DNA from: Vibrio caribbeanicus ATCC BAA-2122
Lineage (GTDB): Bacteria > Pseudomonadota > Gammaproteobacteria > Enterobacterales > Vibrionaceae
Length of the DNA stretch: 64,000 nt
Direction: 5' to 3'
Assembly (NCBI RefSeq): GCF_000165125.1
Contig: NZ_AEIU01000059.1
Coordinates: 1-64,000, forward strand
Part shown: piece by piece, positions 44,081 to 52,329 of the stretch
Layout: every line of letters starts with the position of its first letter
How positions within the stretch are numbered: position 1 is the stretch's first letter
Notes under the pieces: model-generated
Seen by the model: the letters and a program-made list of their open reading frames with translations, nothing else
Told to the model about the DNA's origin: nothing
The model's database searches: none
Position numbers and translations under genes: made by a program

Positions 44081-44584
44081 TGTTTCAGTTGTTACGTTGG
44101 CCATTAATATTTCATCATATGACTTCCCGTTGATTCTCAGAGCGTCAACCTCAGTACCATATTTGTGAAAGCCTAACTTCTTGTATAGCGAAATAGCCGC
44201 GTCGTTTTCAGAAGCTACCGTGAGTTGAATCTGTAAGATATCAGTATTTTGGAAGGCAATGTGAACAAGCTTACTTAACATGTCATTTGCAATATGTTTG
44301 CCACGATACTCTTTTTTTACAAAAAGCCCCCAGAGGTAGGACTTGTGCTTAATTTTCTCTTTGAGACCTTGAGCAAAACCTGCAACACCAATTAATACAT
44401 CACCATCATATGCCCCCATAATAAAGGCACTTTGAGTAGCGGTTACTCGACCAATCCATTGTTCGTCACTTAACTTAGATTCATCTTCGAAGCTATTCTC
44501 AAACGATTCTGGAGACTGGACTAGGCTTAATAGTCTCAACTCTTTGTACTGCTCCCAGTCACTTGCTTCTAGTTTTCGATACTC
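44078..44584 (-). CDS. GNAT N-acetyltransferase (cassette gene)
   Basis: The product of about 168 residues has the GNAT acetyl-CoA loop VKKEYRGKHIANDMLSKLV and the C-terminal ENDAAISLYKKLGFHKYGTE motif. A GTG start at 44584 is preferred because AGGGGG lies just upstream and it begins at the conserved fold (EYRKLEASDWEQY). The longer frame from 44677 adds unrelated residues. An attC 3-prime-like GCGTTATG lies immediately upstream, and an attC-like site follows, so it is the first cassette on this side. Confidence 0.8.
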   Translation of the reverse strand, partial: EYRKLEASDWEQYKELRLLSLVQSPESFENSFEDESKLSDEQWIGRVTATQSAFIMGAYDGDVLIGVAGFAQGLKEKIKHKSYLWGLFVKKEYRGKHIANDMLSKLVHIAFQNTDILQIQLTVASENDAAISLYKKLGFHKYGTEVDALRINGKSYDEILMANVTTET

Positions 44585-44677
44585 CACATTTCCCCCTGAA
44601 ACATAACGCTTTTTATAGACTGATTTTTTCTGTAATTGTAAGTACCCAATCATAACGCTAATGATACTCTCACTCAA

Positions 44678-45024
44678 TCTAATGCCCGTATTGCCTAGCG
44701 ACTAGGATGAGACCTTCAGAAATTGCCAAAAGTTTCCGTATAACTCCGGCGGCTTCTGAACAATAGGATTTTCAACCTACATACGCCCAAAATAAGCTTG
44801 GTCTGACCCTCTTTCATCGGATTAGATTTGATAGGTAAAACGCACGCCCCTAAAATGTATAGAGCATTTGATCTAACAAGAAATGGGGCAAAAACAATAC
44901 ATAACACACCCCAAAAAACCAAAACTAACACGTCCAAAAAAAGCATTATAAACACCATTCCATAAAATTGGCGTTCATAAGCTTACGAAATCCAAATAAC
45001 CCAAAAACCCAAATTACAGACAAC
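44678..45024. other. spacer between cassette array and ffs
   Basis: It holds the repeat at 44825-44995. An 80-codon minus-strand frame (44716-44958) spans that repeat. It encodes a hydrophobic stretch (FLDVLVLVFWGVLCIVFAPF) but lacks a clear ribosome site and is not counted as a gene. Confidence 0.4.
44825..44995 (-). repeat. right-edge repeat of the cassette region
   Basis: The part at 44900-44995 is repeated inverted at 39040-39120, and the part with GGTAAAACGCACGCCC to ATGGGGCAAA recurs in diverged form at about 38790-38850. It borders the chromosomal ffs gene. Confidence 0.6.
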
Positions 45025-45058
45025 AAAAAAGCCTGTGACACAGAGTATCACAGGCTTT
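45025..45058 (-). terminator. rho-independent terminator of ffs
   Basis: On the minus strand AGCCTGTGA and TCACAGGCT arms are followed by TTTTTTG, right after the SRP RNA. Confidence 0.9.
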
Positions 45059-45061
45059 GAA

Positions 45062-45171
45062 TGGGCGGAGACCCCAGCCACATCCCGGCACACAAGTCAC
45101 TCGCTGCGGCTGCTTCCTTCCGGACCTGACCGAGTTCACGAGCTATTGTTGCGGGAGGACCAGGGCCTCCA
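45062..45171 (-). ncRNA. ffs: 4.5S signal recognition particle RNA
   Basis: The minus strand carries the invariant SRP core GGTCAGGTCCGGAAGGAAGC with the GGAA tetraloop and the symmetric loop partner. It is closed by complementary ends (GGAGGCCCTGGTC and its partner GGGGTCTCCGCCC), a length of about 110 bases, and a strong terminator. It guides Ffh to signal-anchor proteins and is the first housekeeping gene after the accessory region. Confidence 0.95.
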
Positions 45172-45298
45172 TAGATTCTTTTTTCTTAGCCTCGCTAAGA
45201 AGTGGGGAGATTATCAGGCATACGCAGCGCCATTGCAAGAACAAAACACGCCTTTTGAACCTGACTGCTTAGTGATTAGCCAACTTAATGATAATTCA

Positions 45299-46039
45299 TC
45301 AAACATCTTGGTTTTCTTCGACACATTGAATGATGTAGTCAGTCATCCATGCCGTGCACAATAGACAAATCCACACCACAAAAATCGGCTTTGGTACTTC
45401 TACATCGGGCGACACCACTAACGCGGCAAAAGCTATGGTCGGTAACGTCCAGCATAACAGCGAATCCCATGAAAATGTCTTCGACTGAGATAAGCTCTCT
45501 AATATGGCAACTAGGCCAACCATGCACAAAGCGACAATCGCGCCATTGACTGAGCCCATCAACCACACCGGAATTAAGAGCAACAATACCCACCACCTAT
45601 GCTGAGTCGAGGTTTTCCAATGCGAGGTACACCACCAAATGATACCAATTGAGACGGCTTGAACTATGGTCATCATTGGCTCACCAATCAGTTTGCCTCC
45701 CGCTTGAGCAAGCATAAGTCCAGCAAGCAAGGTGCATACGATAAAACCCGAGGCCATTAGAATACCAAAGGTGCTGTGTTTAGAAAAAGACACCATCAAT
45801 AAAGGAAATAAAATCCACAAACCAACGGAAAGTGCGACTGGCTGATGAGGAAGTGTGAGACTAAAGCAAAACATCGCGACTGCAAGTACTACCCCAGCTA
45901 GACCAAATTTTGGTAACACCCATAAGGCCGGGATCAACAAGGCTAATACAGGAATATCTCCTTGGCTAAAACTGATAAGCAGTGCACAAACTGCAACCAA
46001 TAATGTTGTCAGCATAAATTGCAATGTGGAAAATACCAT
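45299..46039 (-). CDS. multi-pass inner membrane protein, unrecognised
   Basis: The 246-residue protein is almost entirely hydrophobic, with about seven to eight predicted helices (for example FMLTTLLVAVCALLISFSQG and LALLIPALWVLPKFGLAGVV). AGGAGAGGCG precedes the ATG. The family is not recognised from sequence alone. It faces away from the divergent alkyltransferase-like gene, with 44 bases between the two starts, so both promoters share that short interval. Confidence 0.6.
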   Translation of the reverse strand: MVFSTLQFMLTTLLVAVCALLISFSQGDIPVLALLIPALWVLPKFGLAGVVLAVAMFCFSLTLPHQPVALSVGLWILFPLLMVSFSKHSTFGILMASGFIVCTLLAGLMLAQAGGKLIGEPMMTIVQAVSIGIIWWCTSHWKTSTQHRWWVLLLLIPVWLMGSVNGAIVALCMVGLVAILESLSQSKTFSWDSLLCWTLPTIAFAALVVSPDVEVPKPIFVVWICLLCTAWMTDYIIQCVEENQDV

Positions 46040-46083
46040 CGCCTCTCCTCATCCATTGGAAATTTCACAGGTACACTTCCATT

Positions 46084-46386
46084 ATGGACCAATTTTTACT
46101 GCAAATCTTTGCCACCATTAACCAAATACCACACGGTAAAGTCTCGACCTACGGTGATATTGCCAAATTCTCCGGTTATCCCGGCTATGCTCGCCATGTG
46201 GGTAAAGCATTAGGCAAGCTGCCCAAAGACAGCACACTACCCTGGTTTCGTGTGATTAATAGTCAAGGTAAGATCTCACTCAAAGGGCCTGATTTTATTA
46301 GACAAAGTCAAGCACTTATCGCTGAAGGCATTGCCGTTTCTCCAGAGGGCAAAGTTGCTCTTAAGCAGTTTCGTTGGCAGCCCTAA
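46084..46386 (+). CDS. alkyltransferase-like protein (ATL, YbaZ-type)
   Basis: The 100-residue product has the MGMT DNA-binding domain: IPHGKVSTYGDIAKFSGYPG, ARHVGKALGKLP and PWFRVINSQGKIS. The active-site PCHR is replaced by PWFR, so it cannot accept alkyl groups. ATL proteins bind O6-alkylguanine and hand the lesion to nucleotide excision repair. The start at ATG 46084 begins at the domain. Confidence 0.85.
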   Translation: MDQFLLQIFATINQIPHGKVSTYGDIAKFSGYPGYARHVGKALGKLPKDSTLPWFRVINSQGKISLKGPDFIRQSQALIAEGIAVSPEGKVALKQFRWQP

Positions 46387-46541
46387 GTTATTCGTGCCTT
46401 AACCAACACAACCGTATGATTCCTCGATGACAATTTTGCAAAATTAGTTCCAATTTGTCGCACTCACACGATAATGATGTTTAAACTATCATTAAAAGAA
46501 AAATAAACTGTGACTCTTGCGGTTATAGGAGGCGGACAAAT

Positions 46542-47399
46542 ATGAGCAAACCACTAAGCGATCTGTTGGATTTACTACAACTTGAAAAACTAGAACAAGG
46601 GTTATTTCGAGGTCAAAGTGAAAACCTTGGACTACCTCAAGTCTATGGTGGTCAGGTAATCGGCCAAGCTCTGTCAGCCGCTCATTACACTGTTGAACCA
46701 GATCGCGCTGTCCATTCCTTTCACAGCTATTTTCTCTACCCTGGTCAGCTCGATAAGCCAATTATTTATGATGTGGAGAACTTACGCGATGGTCGCAGTT
46801 TTAGCACCCGAAGAGTGAAAGCGATCCAAAATGGTCGCCCAATTTTTTATCTTACTGCATCTTATCACGGCGAAGCGCCCGGCTTTGAACATCAGAACGC
46901 CATGCCTCAAGTCCCAGGTCCTGAAAATTTGGCCTCAGAGACTGAACTCGCCGCAGACATCGCAGACCTGCTACCCGAACAGCTAAAACACATCATCTGC
47001 AGCGAGAAACCGATTGAAACACGCCCTGTGGTGGTGGTGAACCCGATGCAACCTGAAAAGGTTGAGCCTAAGCAATATTTATGGATAAAGGCCAATGGGG
47101 CTATGCCCGACAACCATCTTATTCACCAATACCTCTTGGGTTACGCGTCAGACTGGGGCTTTCTTATCACAGCTCTTCATCCCCACGGTGTATCACTGAT
47201 GACGCCCAAATTCCAAGTCGCTACCATCGACCATTCAATATGGTATCACAGACCGTTTAAAATGGACGACTGGCTGCTTTACGCGATTGAAAGTCCAACC
47301 GCTAATAACAGCCGAGGTTTGGTGCGCGGTGAGATTTTTGATCGTCAAGGCAATCTAGTTGCCAGTGCTATCCAAGAGGGCGTTATGCGCTTTAAATAA
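46542..47399 (+). CDS. tesB: acyl-CoA thioesterase II
   Basis: The 285-residue product matches TesB: LFRGQSENLGLPQVYGGQVI, GQALSAAHYTVEPDRAVHSF and FLYPGQLDKPI in the first hot-dog fold. The second fold has HPHGVSLMTPKFQVATIDHS, WYHRPFKMDDWLLY and GLVRGEIFDRQG, including the catalytic Asp/Thr/Gln region. It hydrolyses medium to long acyl-CoA. GGAGGCGG upstream supports the start. The stop adjoins the end of the convergent YHYH gene. Confidence 0.9.
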   Translation: MSKPLSDLLDLLQLEKLEQGLFRGQSENLGLPQVYGGQVIGQALSAAHYTVEPDRAVHSFHSYFLYPGQLDKPIIYDVENLRDGRSFSTRRVKAIQNGRPIFYLTASYHGEAPGFEHQNAMPQVPGPENLASETELAADIADLLPEQLKHIICSEKPIETRPVVVVNPMQPEKVEPKQYLWIKANGAMPDNHLIHQYLLGYASDWGFLITALHPHGVSLMTPKFQVATIDHSIWYHRPFKMDDWLLYAIESPTANNSRGLVRGEIFDRQGNLVASAIQEGVMRFK

Positions 47400-48404
47400 C
47401 TAGGGCTCATGCGAGTGTGACCTAGCTGCGCTCATACGACCAAAGCTAGAATTGGGAGTACCTTTAAAACAGTTCATAACCCATGGAAAAGTGTCCGTTA
47501 TATAATATCCGTATTGTCCGTTTAGTGTCATACCGTTACACTCATCCAAATCACCCAGAGCGACCGTATATTGCCAGTCGCCTCTAAACTGTCCATCGTA
47601 ATTAGTGCTGACAACATTACCGCCAACCGTGGGCGCTGTATACGCACCATCATCAAGCCTAGGACCCACTTTCAGCTCATAGCTTGATGTCGCTTTTCTA
47701 ACCACTCCTGTCGTACCATCGGTAAAACAACTACCATAAATAGGGAATCCATCAGCGGCAAATCCGATCACAGGAGAAGCTTGTTTGCCCACACAGTCTT
47801 GATTAAACATTGCCATAGGATTGCCATGATAGTGATATGCTCCGGACGGCTGTACATGAGCATTATGCTTATCAGTACCAAAACTATTAAGAGGAGACAT
47901 AGGGTCATAGCGCCATGGGTTGTTAATTTGGGATTGGCCGCAACCAGTCTTTTCATTTCCGACGCCATAACAGGCTGCAGCGAGTAAATCTAATTTAACA
48001 CCATTAAGCAAGATGGCTTCTGACATTTCTATACTTAACGCTGTTGAACTCCCCTGAATGGCCGGTGATGCACTGAAAGAATAATTTACACCCTGTTCCT
48101 GAACTACATTTGCAAAGGCCGCTGTATTATCATTGAAATCATGATTAGGAATGCTATTGGATTGTATGACACATTGATCACCACTAGAGGATATGGTGAT
48201 TTGGCCAGTAAAGAGAAGAGAGCGCTTTATATCATTAACCGAGGAGAAAAAACTGCCAATATACTGCTGGCAATCCCCGGAAAGATTCTCGAAAAAACGG
48301 TTGGTAATGTCCTCACCAGATAGTGTTTTATCTTCATCGTCATTACCACATCCCACCAAAAATACCGAAAGCGCCAAATAAGTATAAATATCAGACTTAA
48401 TCAT
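47400..48404 (-). CDS. YHYH domain lipoprotein
   Basis: The product of about 334 residues has a lipoprotein signal (LALSVFLVGC lipobox) and a YHYH domain: SGAYHYHGNPMAMF followed by GFAADGFPIYGSC, LNGQYGYYITDTFPWVMNCF at the end. The family is found in secreted and lipoproteins of marine bacteria; function unknown. ATG 48404 is chosen because GGTGGG precedes it and the lipobox is at normal distance. The frame upstream to 48542 overlaps the next gene. Confidence 0.8.
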   Translation of the reverse strand: MIKSDIYTYLALSVFLVGCGNDDEDKTLSGEDITNRFFENLSGDCQQYIGSFFSSVNDIKRSLLFTGQITISSSGDQCVIQSNSIPNHDFNDNTAAFANVVQEQGVNYSFSASPAIQGSSTALSIEMSEAILLNGVKLDLLAAACYGVGNEKTGCGQSQINNPWRYDPMSPLNSFGTDKHNAHVQPSGAYHYHGNPMAMFNQDCVGKQASPVIGFAADGFPIYGSCFTDGTTGVVRKATSSYELKVGPRLDDGAYTAPTVGGNVVSTNYDGQFRGDWQYTVALGDLDECNGMTLNGQYGYYITDTFPWVMNCFKGTPNSSFGRMSAARSHSHEP

Positions 48405-48465
48405 AATTAAACCCACCATTATGTGACAGCTTAATAATAGTATGAATTTGGTCTGATCATTAACC

Positions 48466-48933
48466 CTATTCAATCGGTAACGCTGTAGTGTACTTAAGCG
48501 GTTCCATCGCAAAGGTTGAGGTAACATTTGATATCCCTTCAACCGAATTGACTAATTTTTTATAAAAAGTATCAAAGCACTGCATATCTTTCACCAGCAC
48601 CTTCATCATATAATCATATTCCCCCGCCATACGATAAAACTCCATCACTTCGGGAAAATCGGAGGCCGTTGAGACAAATTGACTGTACCATTCGTGAGAG
48701 TGGTCGCTGGTTTTAACCAACACAAAAGCAGTAAACGACAAATCCAGTTTCTCTGGATTGAGCAAGGCGACGCGCTTTTGGATAACGCCCGCACTTTCAA
48801 GCTTTTTTAAACGCTTCCAACATGGCGTGGTTGTGAGATTGACAGCCTCAGCCAAATCACTCAAAGATAAAGTGGCATCACCTTGCAATAAGTTGAGTAT
48901 CTTTCGGTCTATTTTGTCAATTTCAGTATCCAT
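48466..48933 (-). CDS. Lrp/AsnC-family regulator
   Basis: The 155-residue product has the AsnC-type helix-turn-helix ([36 protein letters not shown]) and the RAM ligand-binding domain ([29 protein letters not shown]). It is divergent from the PLP enzyme gene, which it likely regulates, probably in response to cysteine or a related amino acid as in the DecR/CyuR group. Confidence 0.85.
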   Translation of the reverse strand: MDTEIDKIDRKILNLLQGDATLSLSDLAEAVNLTTTPCWKRLKKLESAGVIQKRVALLNPEKLDLSFTAFVLVKTSDHSHEWYSQFVSTASDFPEVMEFYRMAGEYDYMMKVLVKDMQCFDTFYKKLVNSVEGISNVTSTFAMEPLKYTTALPIE

Positions 48934-49056
48934 ATTGCCTCATGTGAAGAAAATTTTTTTCTAAATAAAGCAAATTAGAGCAAATTTAGCAAAGAATTTC
49001 TCCCTTTATCTCGCTAAATTAACGCTATAGTGGTTATATTGATAAGGAAGACAACA

Positions 49057-50124
49057 ATGCATACAGATCACCAATGGATAAACAGTGCGATCGACAAAAT
49101 TGAAGCCGATTTTCAGCGCAGTGCGGATACGCACCTCATCTACCTCGATTTACCGTCAATCGCTGGCGTCGATATCTACCTGAAAGATGAAAGTACTCAC
49201 CCAACAGGCTCGCTAAAACACCGCTTAGCACGATCCTTGTTTCTGTATGCGATTTGTAATGGTTGGGTTGGCCCAAAAACCCCAATTATTGAGTCTTCAT
49301 CTGGCAGTACCGCCGTCTCTGAAGCCTATTTTGCACGATTACTCGGCTTACCCTTTATCGCCGTAATCCCCAAAAGCACCGCGCAAAAAAAAATTGAGCA
49401 AATTGAGTTTTATGGTGGGAAAACTCACCTAGTGGAACGCTCTGACCAAATCTATGACGAGTCGAAACGCTTAGCTAATGAGCTTAATGGTCACTACATG
49501 GATCAATTTACCTATGCCGAGAGAGCGACAGACTGGCGTGGCAACAACAATATTGCCAATTCAATCTTTAGCCAAATGGAAAGAGAAGTTCACCCAATCC
49601 CCACATGGATAGTGATGAGCGCAGGCACAGGAGGAACGTCTGCTACGATTGGCCGATTTATTCGCTACCAAAAGCACAACACCAAATTGTGTGTAGTTGA
49701 CCCTGAAAACTCGGTCTTTCATGAGTATTACAAAACCGGTAATGCCGACCTTATCGGAGAAAGCGGCAGTAAAATTGAAGGGATTGGACGCCCGCGTGTT
49801 GAACCAAGCTTTGTTCCCGGTGTTATCGATTCTATGGTGACCATACCAGACACCACTTCGGTGGCGACCGCACATTGGTTAGAGCATATTCTCGGGCGCA
49901 AGGTTGGCCCATCGACCGGTACTAACCTGTTTGGTGCACTGCAGCTTGCCGTTGAAATGAAAAAGCGTAACCAAACAGGATCGATCGTTACACTACTTTG
50001 TGACAGCGGCGAGCGCTACTTGGACTCCTACCATAACCTCGAGTGGGTGAAAGAGAATATTGGCGATCTTGACACCGATCTTAAAAAGCTCAGTCAGTTC
50101 GAAAAAACGGGCAAGTTGGATTAA
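49057..50124 (+). CDS. cysteine synthase-like PLP enzyme
   Basis: The 355-residue product is a fold-type II PLP enzyme: [20 protein letters not shown] carries the Schiff-base lysine, [20 protein letters not shown] is the phosphate-binding region, and [18 protein letters not shown] binds the cofactor. It is the group of cysteine synthase-like proteins that includes L-cysteine desulfhydrase. ATG 49057 has AAGGAAG upstream. Its divergent Lrp-type regulator supports a role in cysteine detoxification, but the reaction is not decided by sequence. Confidence 0.8.
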   Translation: MHTDHQWINSAIDKIEADFQRSADTHLIYLDLPSIAGVDIYLKDESTHPTGSLKHRLARSLFLYAICNGWVGPKTPIIESSSGSTAVSEAYFARLLGLPFIAVIPKSTAQKKIEQIEFYGGKTHLVERSDQIYDESKRLANELNGHYMDQFTYAERATDWRGNNNIANSIFSQMEREVHPIPTWIVMSAGTGGTSATIGRFIRYQKHNTKLCVVDPENSVFHEYYKTGNADLIGESGSKIEGIGRPRVEPSFVPGVIDSMVTIPDTTSVATAHWLEHILGRKVGPSTGTNLFGALQLAVEMKKRNQTGSIVTLLCDSGERYLDSYHNLEWVKENIGDLDTDLKKLSQFEKTGKLD

Positions 50125-50163
50125 CGTCTTCACTCTGACAATGATTAATTTTCTCTACCAACT

Positions 50164-50188
50164 AGGCCCCTTTAACGGGGCCTTTTTA
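50164..50188 (+). terminator. rho-independent terminator
   Basis: AGGCCCC and GGGGCCT arms with a short loop and TTTTT follow the PLP enzyme gene. Confidence 0.9.
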
Positions 50189-50200
50189 TCTATGCAATAG

Positions 50201-50518
50201 TTAACCTTTTTGCTTGGCTTCAAAGGCGGCAAGCTGCTCAGGTGTAGCTTTAGGCTGGTGGTTTTGTTTCCACTCATCATAAGTCATGCCGTAGACTCGC
50301 TCACGGGCATCGTCCAAATTTAATTCAACGTTTTGCGCATCGGCTTCTGCTGCGTACCATTTACTAAAACAGTTGCGACAAAATCCAGCTAGTATCATCA
50401 GATCAATATTCTGTACATCTTTGTTGTCATCAAGGTGAGCTAATAGCCTGCGAAATACTGCAGCATCGAGTTTATCTTGCTGTTCCTGAGGTAAATCTTT
50501 GTACTTAAATTCAGCCAT
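50201..50518 (-). CDS. DUF1244 family protein
   Basis: The 105-residue product matches DUF1244: FKYKDLPQEQQDKLDAAVFR, LMILAGFCRNCFSKWYAAEA and RERVYGMTYDEWKQNHQ. The FCRNC pair of cysteines may bind a metal. The family is small, conserved in Proteobacteria and uncharacterised. ATG 50518 is used because the conserved domain begins there. Confidence 0.85.
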   Translation of the reverse strand: MAEFKYKDLPQEQQDKLDAAVFRRLLAHLDDNKDVQNIDLMILAGFCRNCFSKWYAAEADAQNVELNLDDARERVYGMTYDEWKQNHQPKATPEQLAAFEAKQKG

Positions 50519-50579
50519 TCTTTTGATCTTTTGGTTATTAAATGTTGCGCGATTATACCAAGAGTTAGCGTTTGCCCCA

Positions 50580-50611
50580 ATAAAAAAGCCCGAGCACAAG
50601 GCTCGGGCTTT
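50580..50611 (-). terminator. rho-independent terminator after Tim44-like gene
   Basis: On the minus strand AAGCCCGAGC and GCTCGGGCTT arms are followed by TTTTAT. It separates the Tim44-like gene from the DUF1244 gene. Confidence 0.9.
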
Positions 50612-50632
50612 CGAAGCAAAGTTGGACAATTG

Positions 50633-51511
50633 TTAGTTTTGGATGCCGACAATTAGCCAAGGTGCATTCGGCGTAGTTAAATCACGTTCTAAGTGCCAAA
50701 TGTCAGTGATATCTTCTTCGATACCTTCAACCGTATCGCGGTAGCGGCCACTAAACTGCAGGCTAAGCTGCGCTTTGCTCGCATCGTAATCCGCACGAAC
50801 AATCTCAGCATCGACGAACATAACATCAGTGTGCTGTTCACCGCTCAATTTGGCACGTTCTGTTTTGAGATCATCGAACAAACTTTGCGATACATACTCT
50901 TCTATCGTGTCTAATTGATTGTGGTTCCAAGCACCTTGTAGCAAACGGTAGTGCTCGCGTGAGCCATTAACGAAGGCGGCATTGTCAAACCCTGGTGGGT
51001 AATTATGCGGAACATCTGACTGAGCACTGAAACCAAAGCCACCTGTCTGGTTAGTGGTGGGCTGTTGCTGTTCCTTAAATTGGTTAACATTTGGCTGCTC
51101 AAATTTCGATGCTGAGCCACCAAAGGCAGGCTGTTGGCGATGCTGATTAAGACTACCCTGCTTAGCACCAAGCATTGCACGAACTAGCTTGAAGATGACG
51201 AAGGCGATAATACCCATGATCAGGATGTCCATAAACTGAACACCTTCAAATGCACCACCGAAGAAGGCAGCAAGTAGTCCACCAGCGAGTAAACCTCCAA
51301 GGAGGCCGCCCATCAGACCTTTCTTACTGGAGTTTTTGGCGGTTTGGTCTTTACCTATCGTGTTGGTATTTTGTTGCTGCTGCTTGGGAGCAGGTGCCGT
51401 TTTAAAGCTCTTACCGAACGATTTACCGCCACCAAATTTCTTGGCTTCTGCTACTGGCGTCACCGCCACAGAGACCATAATTAGGGCTACTAGGGAAAAT
51501 AATCGTTTCAT
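50633..51511 (-). CDS. Tim44-like domain membrane protein
   Basis: The 292-residue product has a signal peptide (ALIMVSVAVTPVAEA), a Gly-rich stretch with one membrane segment (GLLGGLLAGGLLAAFFGGAF), a Gln/Asn-rich linker and a C-terminal Tim44-like (NTF2-fold) domain beginning about residue 175 (FDNAAFVNGSREHYRLLQGA). Such proteins are common membrane-anchored proteins of proteobacteria of unknown role. Confidence 0.8.
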   Translation of the reverse strand: MKRLFSLVALIMVSVAVTPVAEAKKFGGGKSFGKSFKTAPAPKQQQQNTNTIGKDQTAKNSSKKGLMGGLLGGLLAGGLLAAFFGGAFEGVQFMDILIMGIIAFVIFKLVRAMLGAKQGSLNQHRQQPAFGGSASKFEQPNVNQFKEQQQPTTNQTGGFGFSAQSDVPHNYPPGFDNAAFVNGSREHYRLLQGAWNHNQLDTIEEYVSQSLFDDLKTERAKLSGEQHTDVMFVDAEIVRADYDASKAQLSLQFSGRYRDTVEGIEEDITDIWHLERDLTTPNAPWLIVGIQN

Positions 51512-51707
51512 AGCATTCCTCGATAAATTTCAGTTCATTATATGAACCTATAATAGTTTACGTTATACTAACGTTTCCGAGATCATAATGAAACCGAAAC
51601 CTAACCGTGACATGTATCAGAATATTGCAATTAGTTCTGAGTTATGTTGACGCTAGCCCCTTTAGCTCATTAAGATAATGAACATTGTTCGCATTTAACA
51701 AAATATT

Positions 51708-52298
51708 ATGGCCAGAAGAAACGACCACACTCGCGAAGAACTTGTTGCACTTACGCTAGAAACGGTCAAAGAATTTTTGAAAGACAACTCTTATCACGAG
51801 TTGAGCTTGCGAAAGATTGCAACACTGATCGGCTATGTGCCAAGTACCCTAGTGAATGTATTTGGTAACTACAATCTCCTCCTCCTCCACGCTGTTGCAC
51901 AAACCCTTGATGAATTAGCGCTCGAAGCTAAAAGTGTCATGAGTGAAAGTGCTGACAAATCCACCGCACTTTATGAGCTAGCATACTGTTACCATGACTT
52001 TGCACAAAAACACCCTTATCGCTGGCAACTGATCTTTGAACATAAAATGAACGGTGATGATCTGCCTGAATGGCAATCCGATCGTATCGATACCATGACG
52101 GGAATGCTGGAACATCTTTTACAAGCTCTCGCTCCAAAACGCCAACCAGCAGAAATCGTTCAAGCAAGTCGCGTTCTTTGGGCTGGCGTGCACGGAATAA
52201 CGCTGCTCAGTGTCGACGATAAGTTTTTCGCGGCCGAGCCCATTGATGGTAAACAACTCATAGAAAATCTCTTATCCAACTATCTCAAAAATTGGTAA
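51708..52298 (+). CDS. TetR-family regulator
   Basis: The 196-residue product has a TetR N-terminal helix-turn-helix (ELSLRKIATLIGYVPSTLVN, VFGNYNLLLLHAV) and the ligand domain of the TetR_C_33 type (RWQLIFEHKMNG, RVLWAGVHGITLLSV). It ends 31 bases before the MFS-acyltransferase gene, in the same direction, so it may regulate it as part of one operon controlling membrane lipid composition. Confidence 0.8.
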   Translation: MARRNDHTREELVALTLETVKEFLKDNSYHELSLRKIATLIGYVPSTLVNVFGNYNLLLLHAVAQTLDELALEAKSVMSESADKSTALYELAYCYHDFAQKHPYRWQLIFEHKMNGDDLPEWQSDRIDTMTGMLEHLLQALAPKRQPAEIVQASRVLWAGVHGITLLSVDDKFFAAEPIDGKQLIENLLSNYLKNW

Positions 52299-52329
52299 TA
52301 AATGAACGTAGGAATACTGGGAACCATGG

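Noticed and set aside
44716-44958. 80-codon minus-strand frame with hydrophobic product
   Set aside because: It coincides with a dispersed repeat that also occurs inverted at 39040, and it lacks a ribosome binding site; treated as a repeat.
32433-45000. Prophage or conjugative element
   Set aside because: No phage structural, replication, integrase or transfer gene is visible; the units are single-gene cassettes.
45035-45364. Protein-coding frame across the SRP RNA
   Set aside because: The region has the invariant 4.5S core and terminator on the minus strand; the frame is accidental.
46492-46761. Minus-strand frame over the start of tesB
   Set aside because: Shadow of the thioesterase gene, whose domain and ribosome site are clear.
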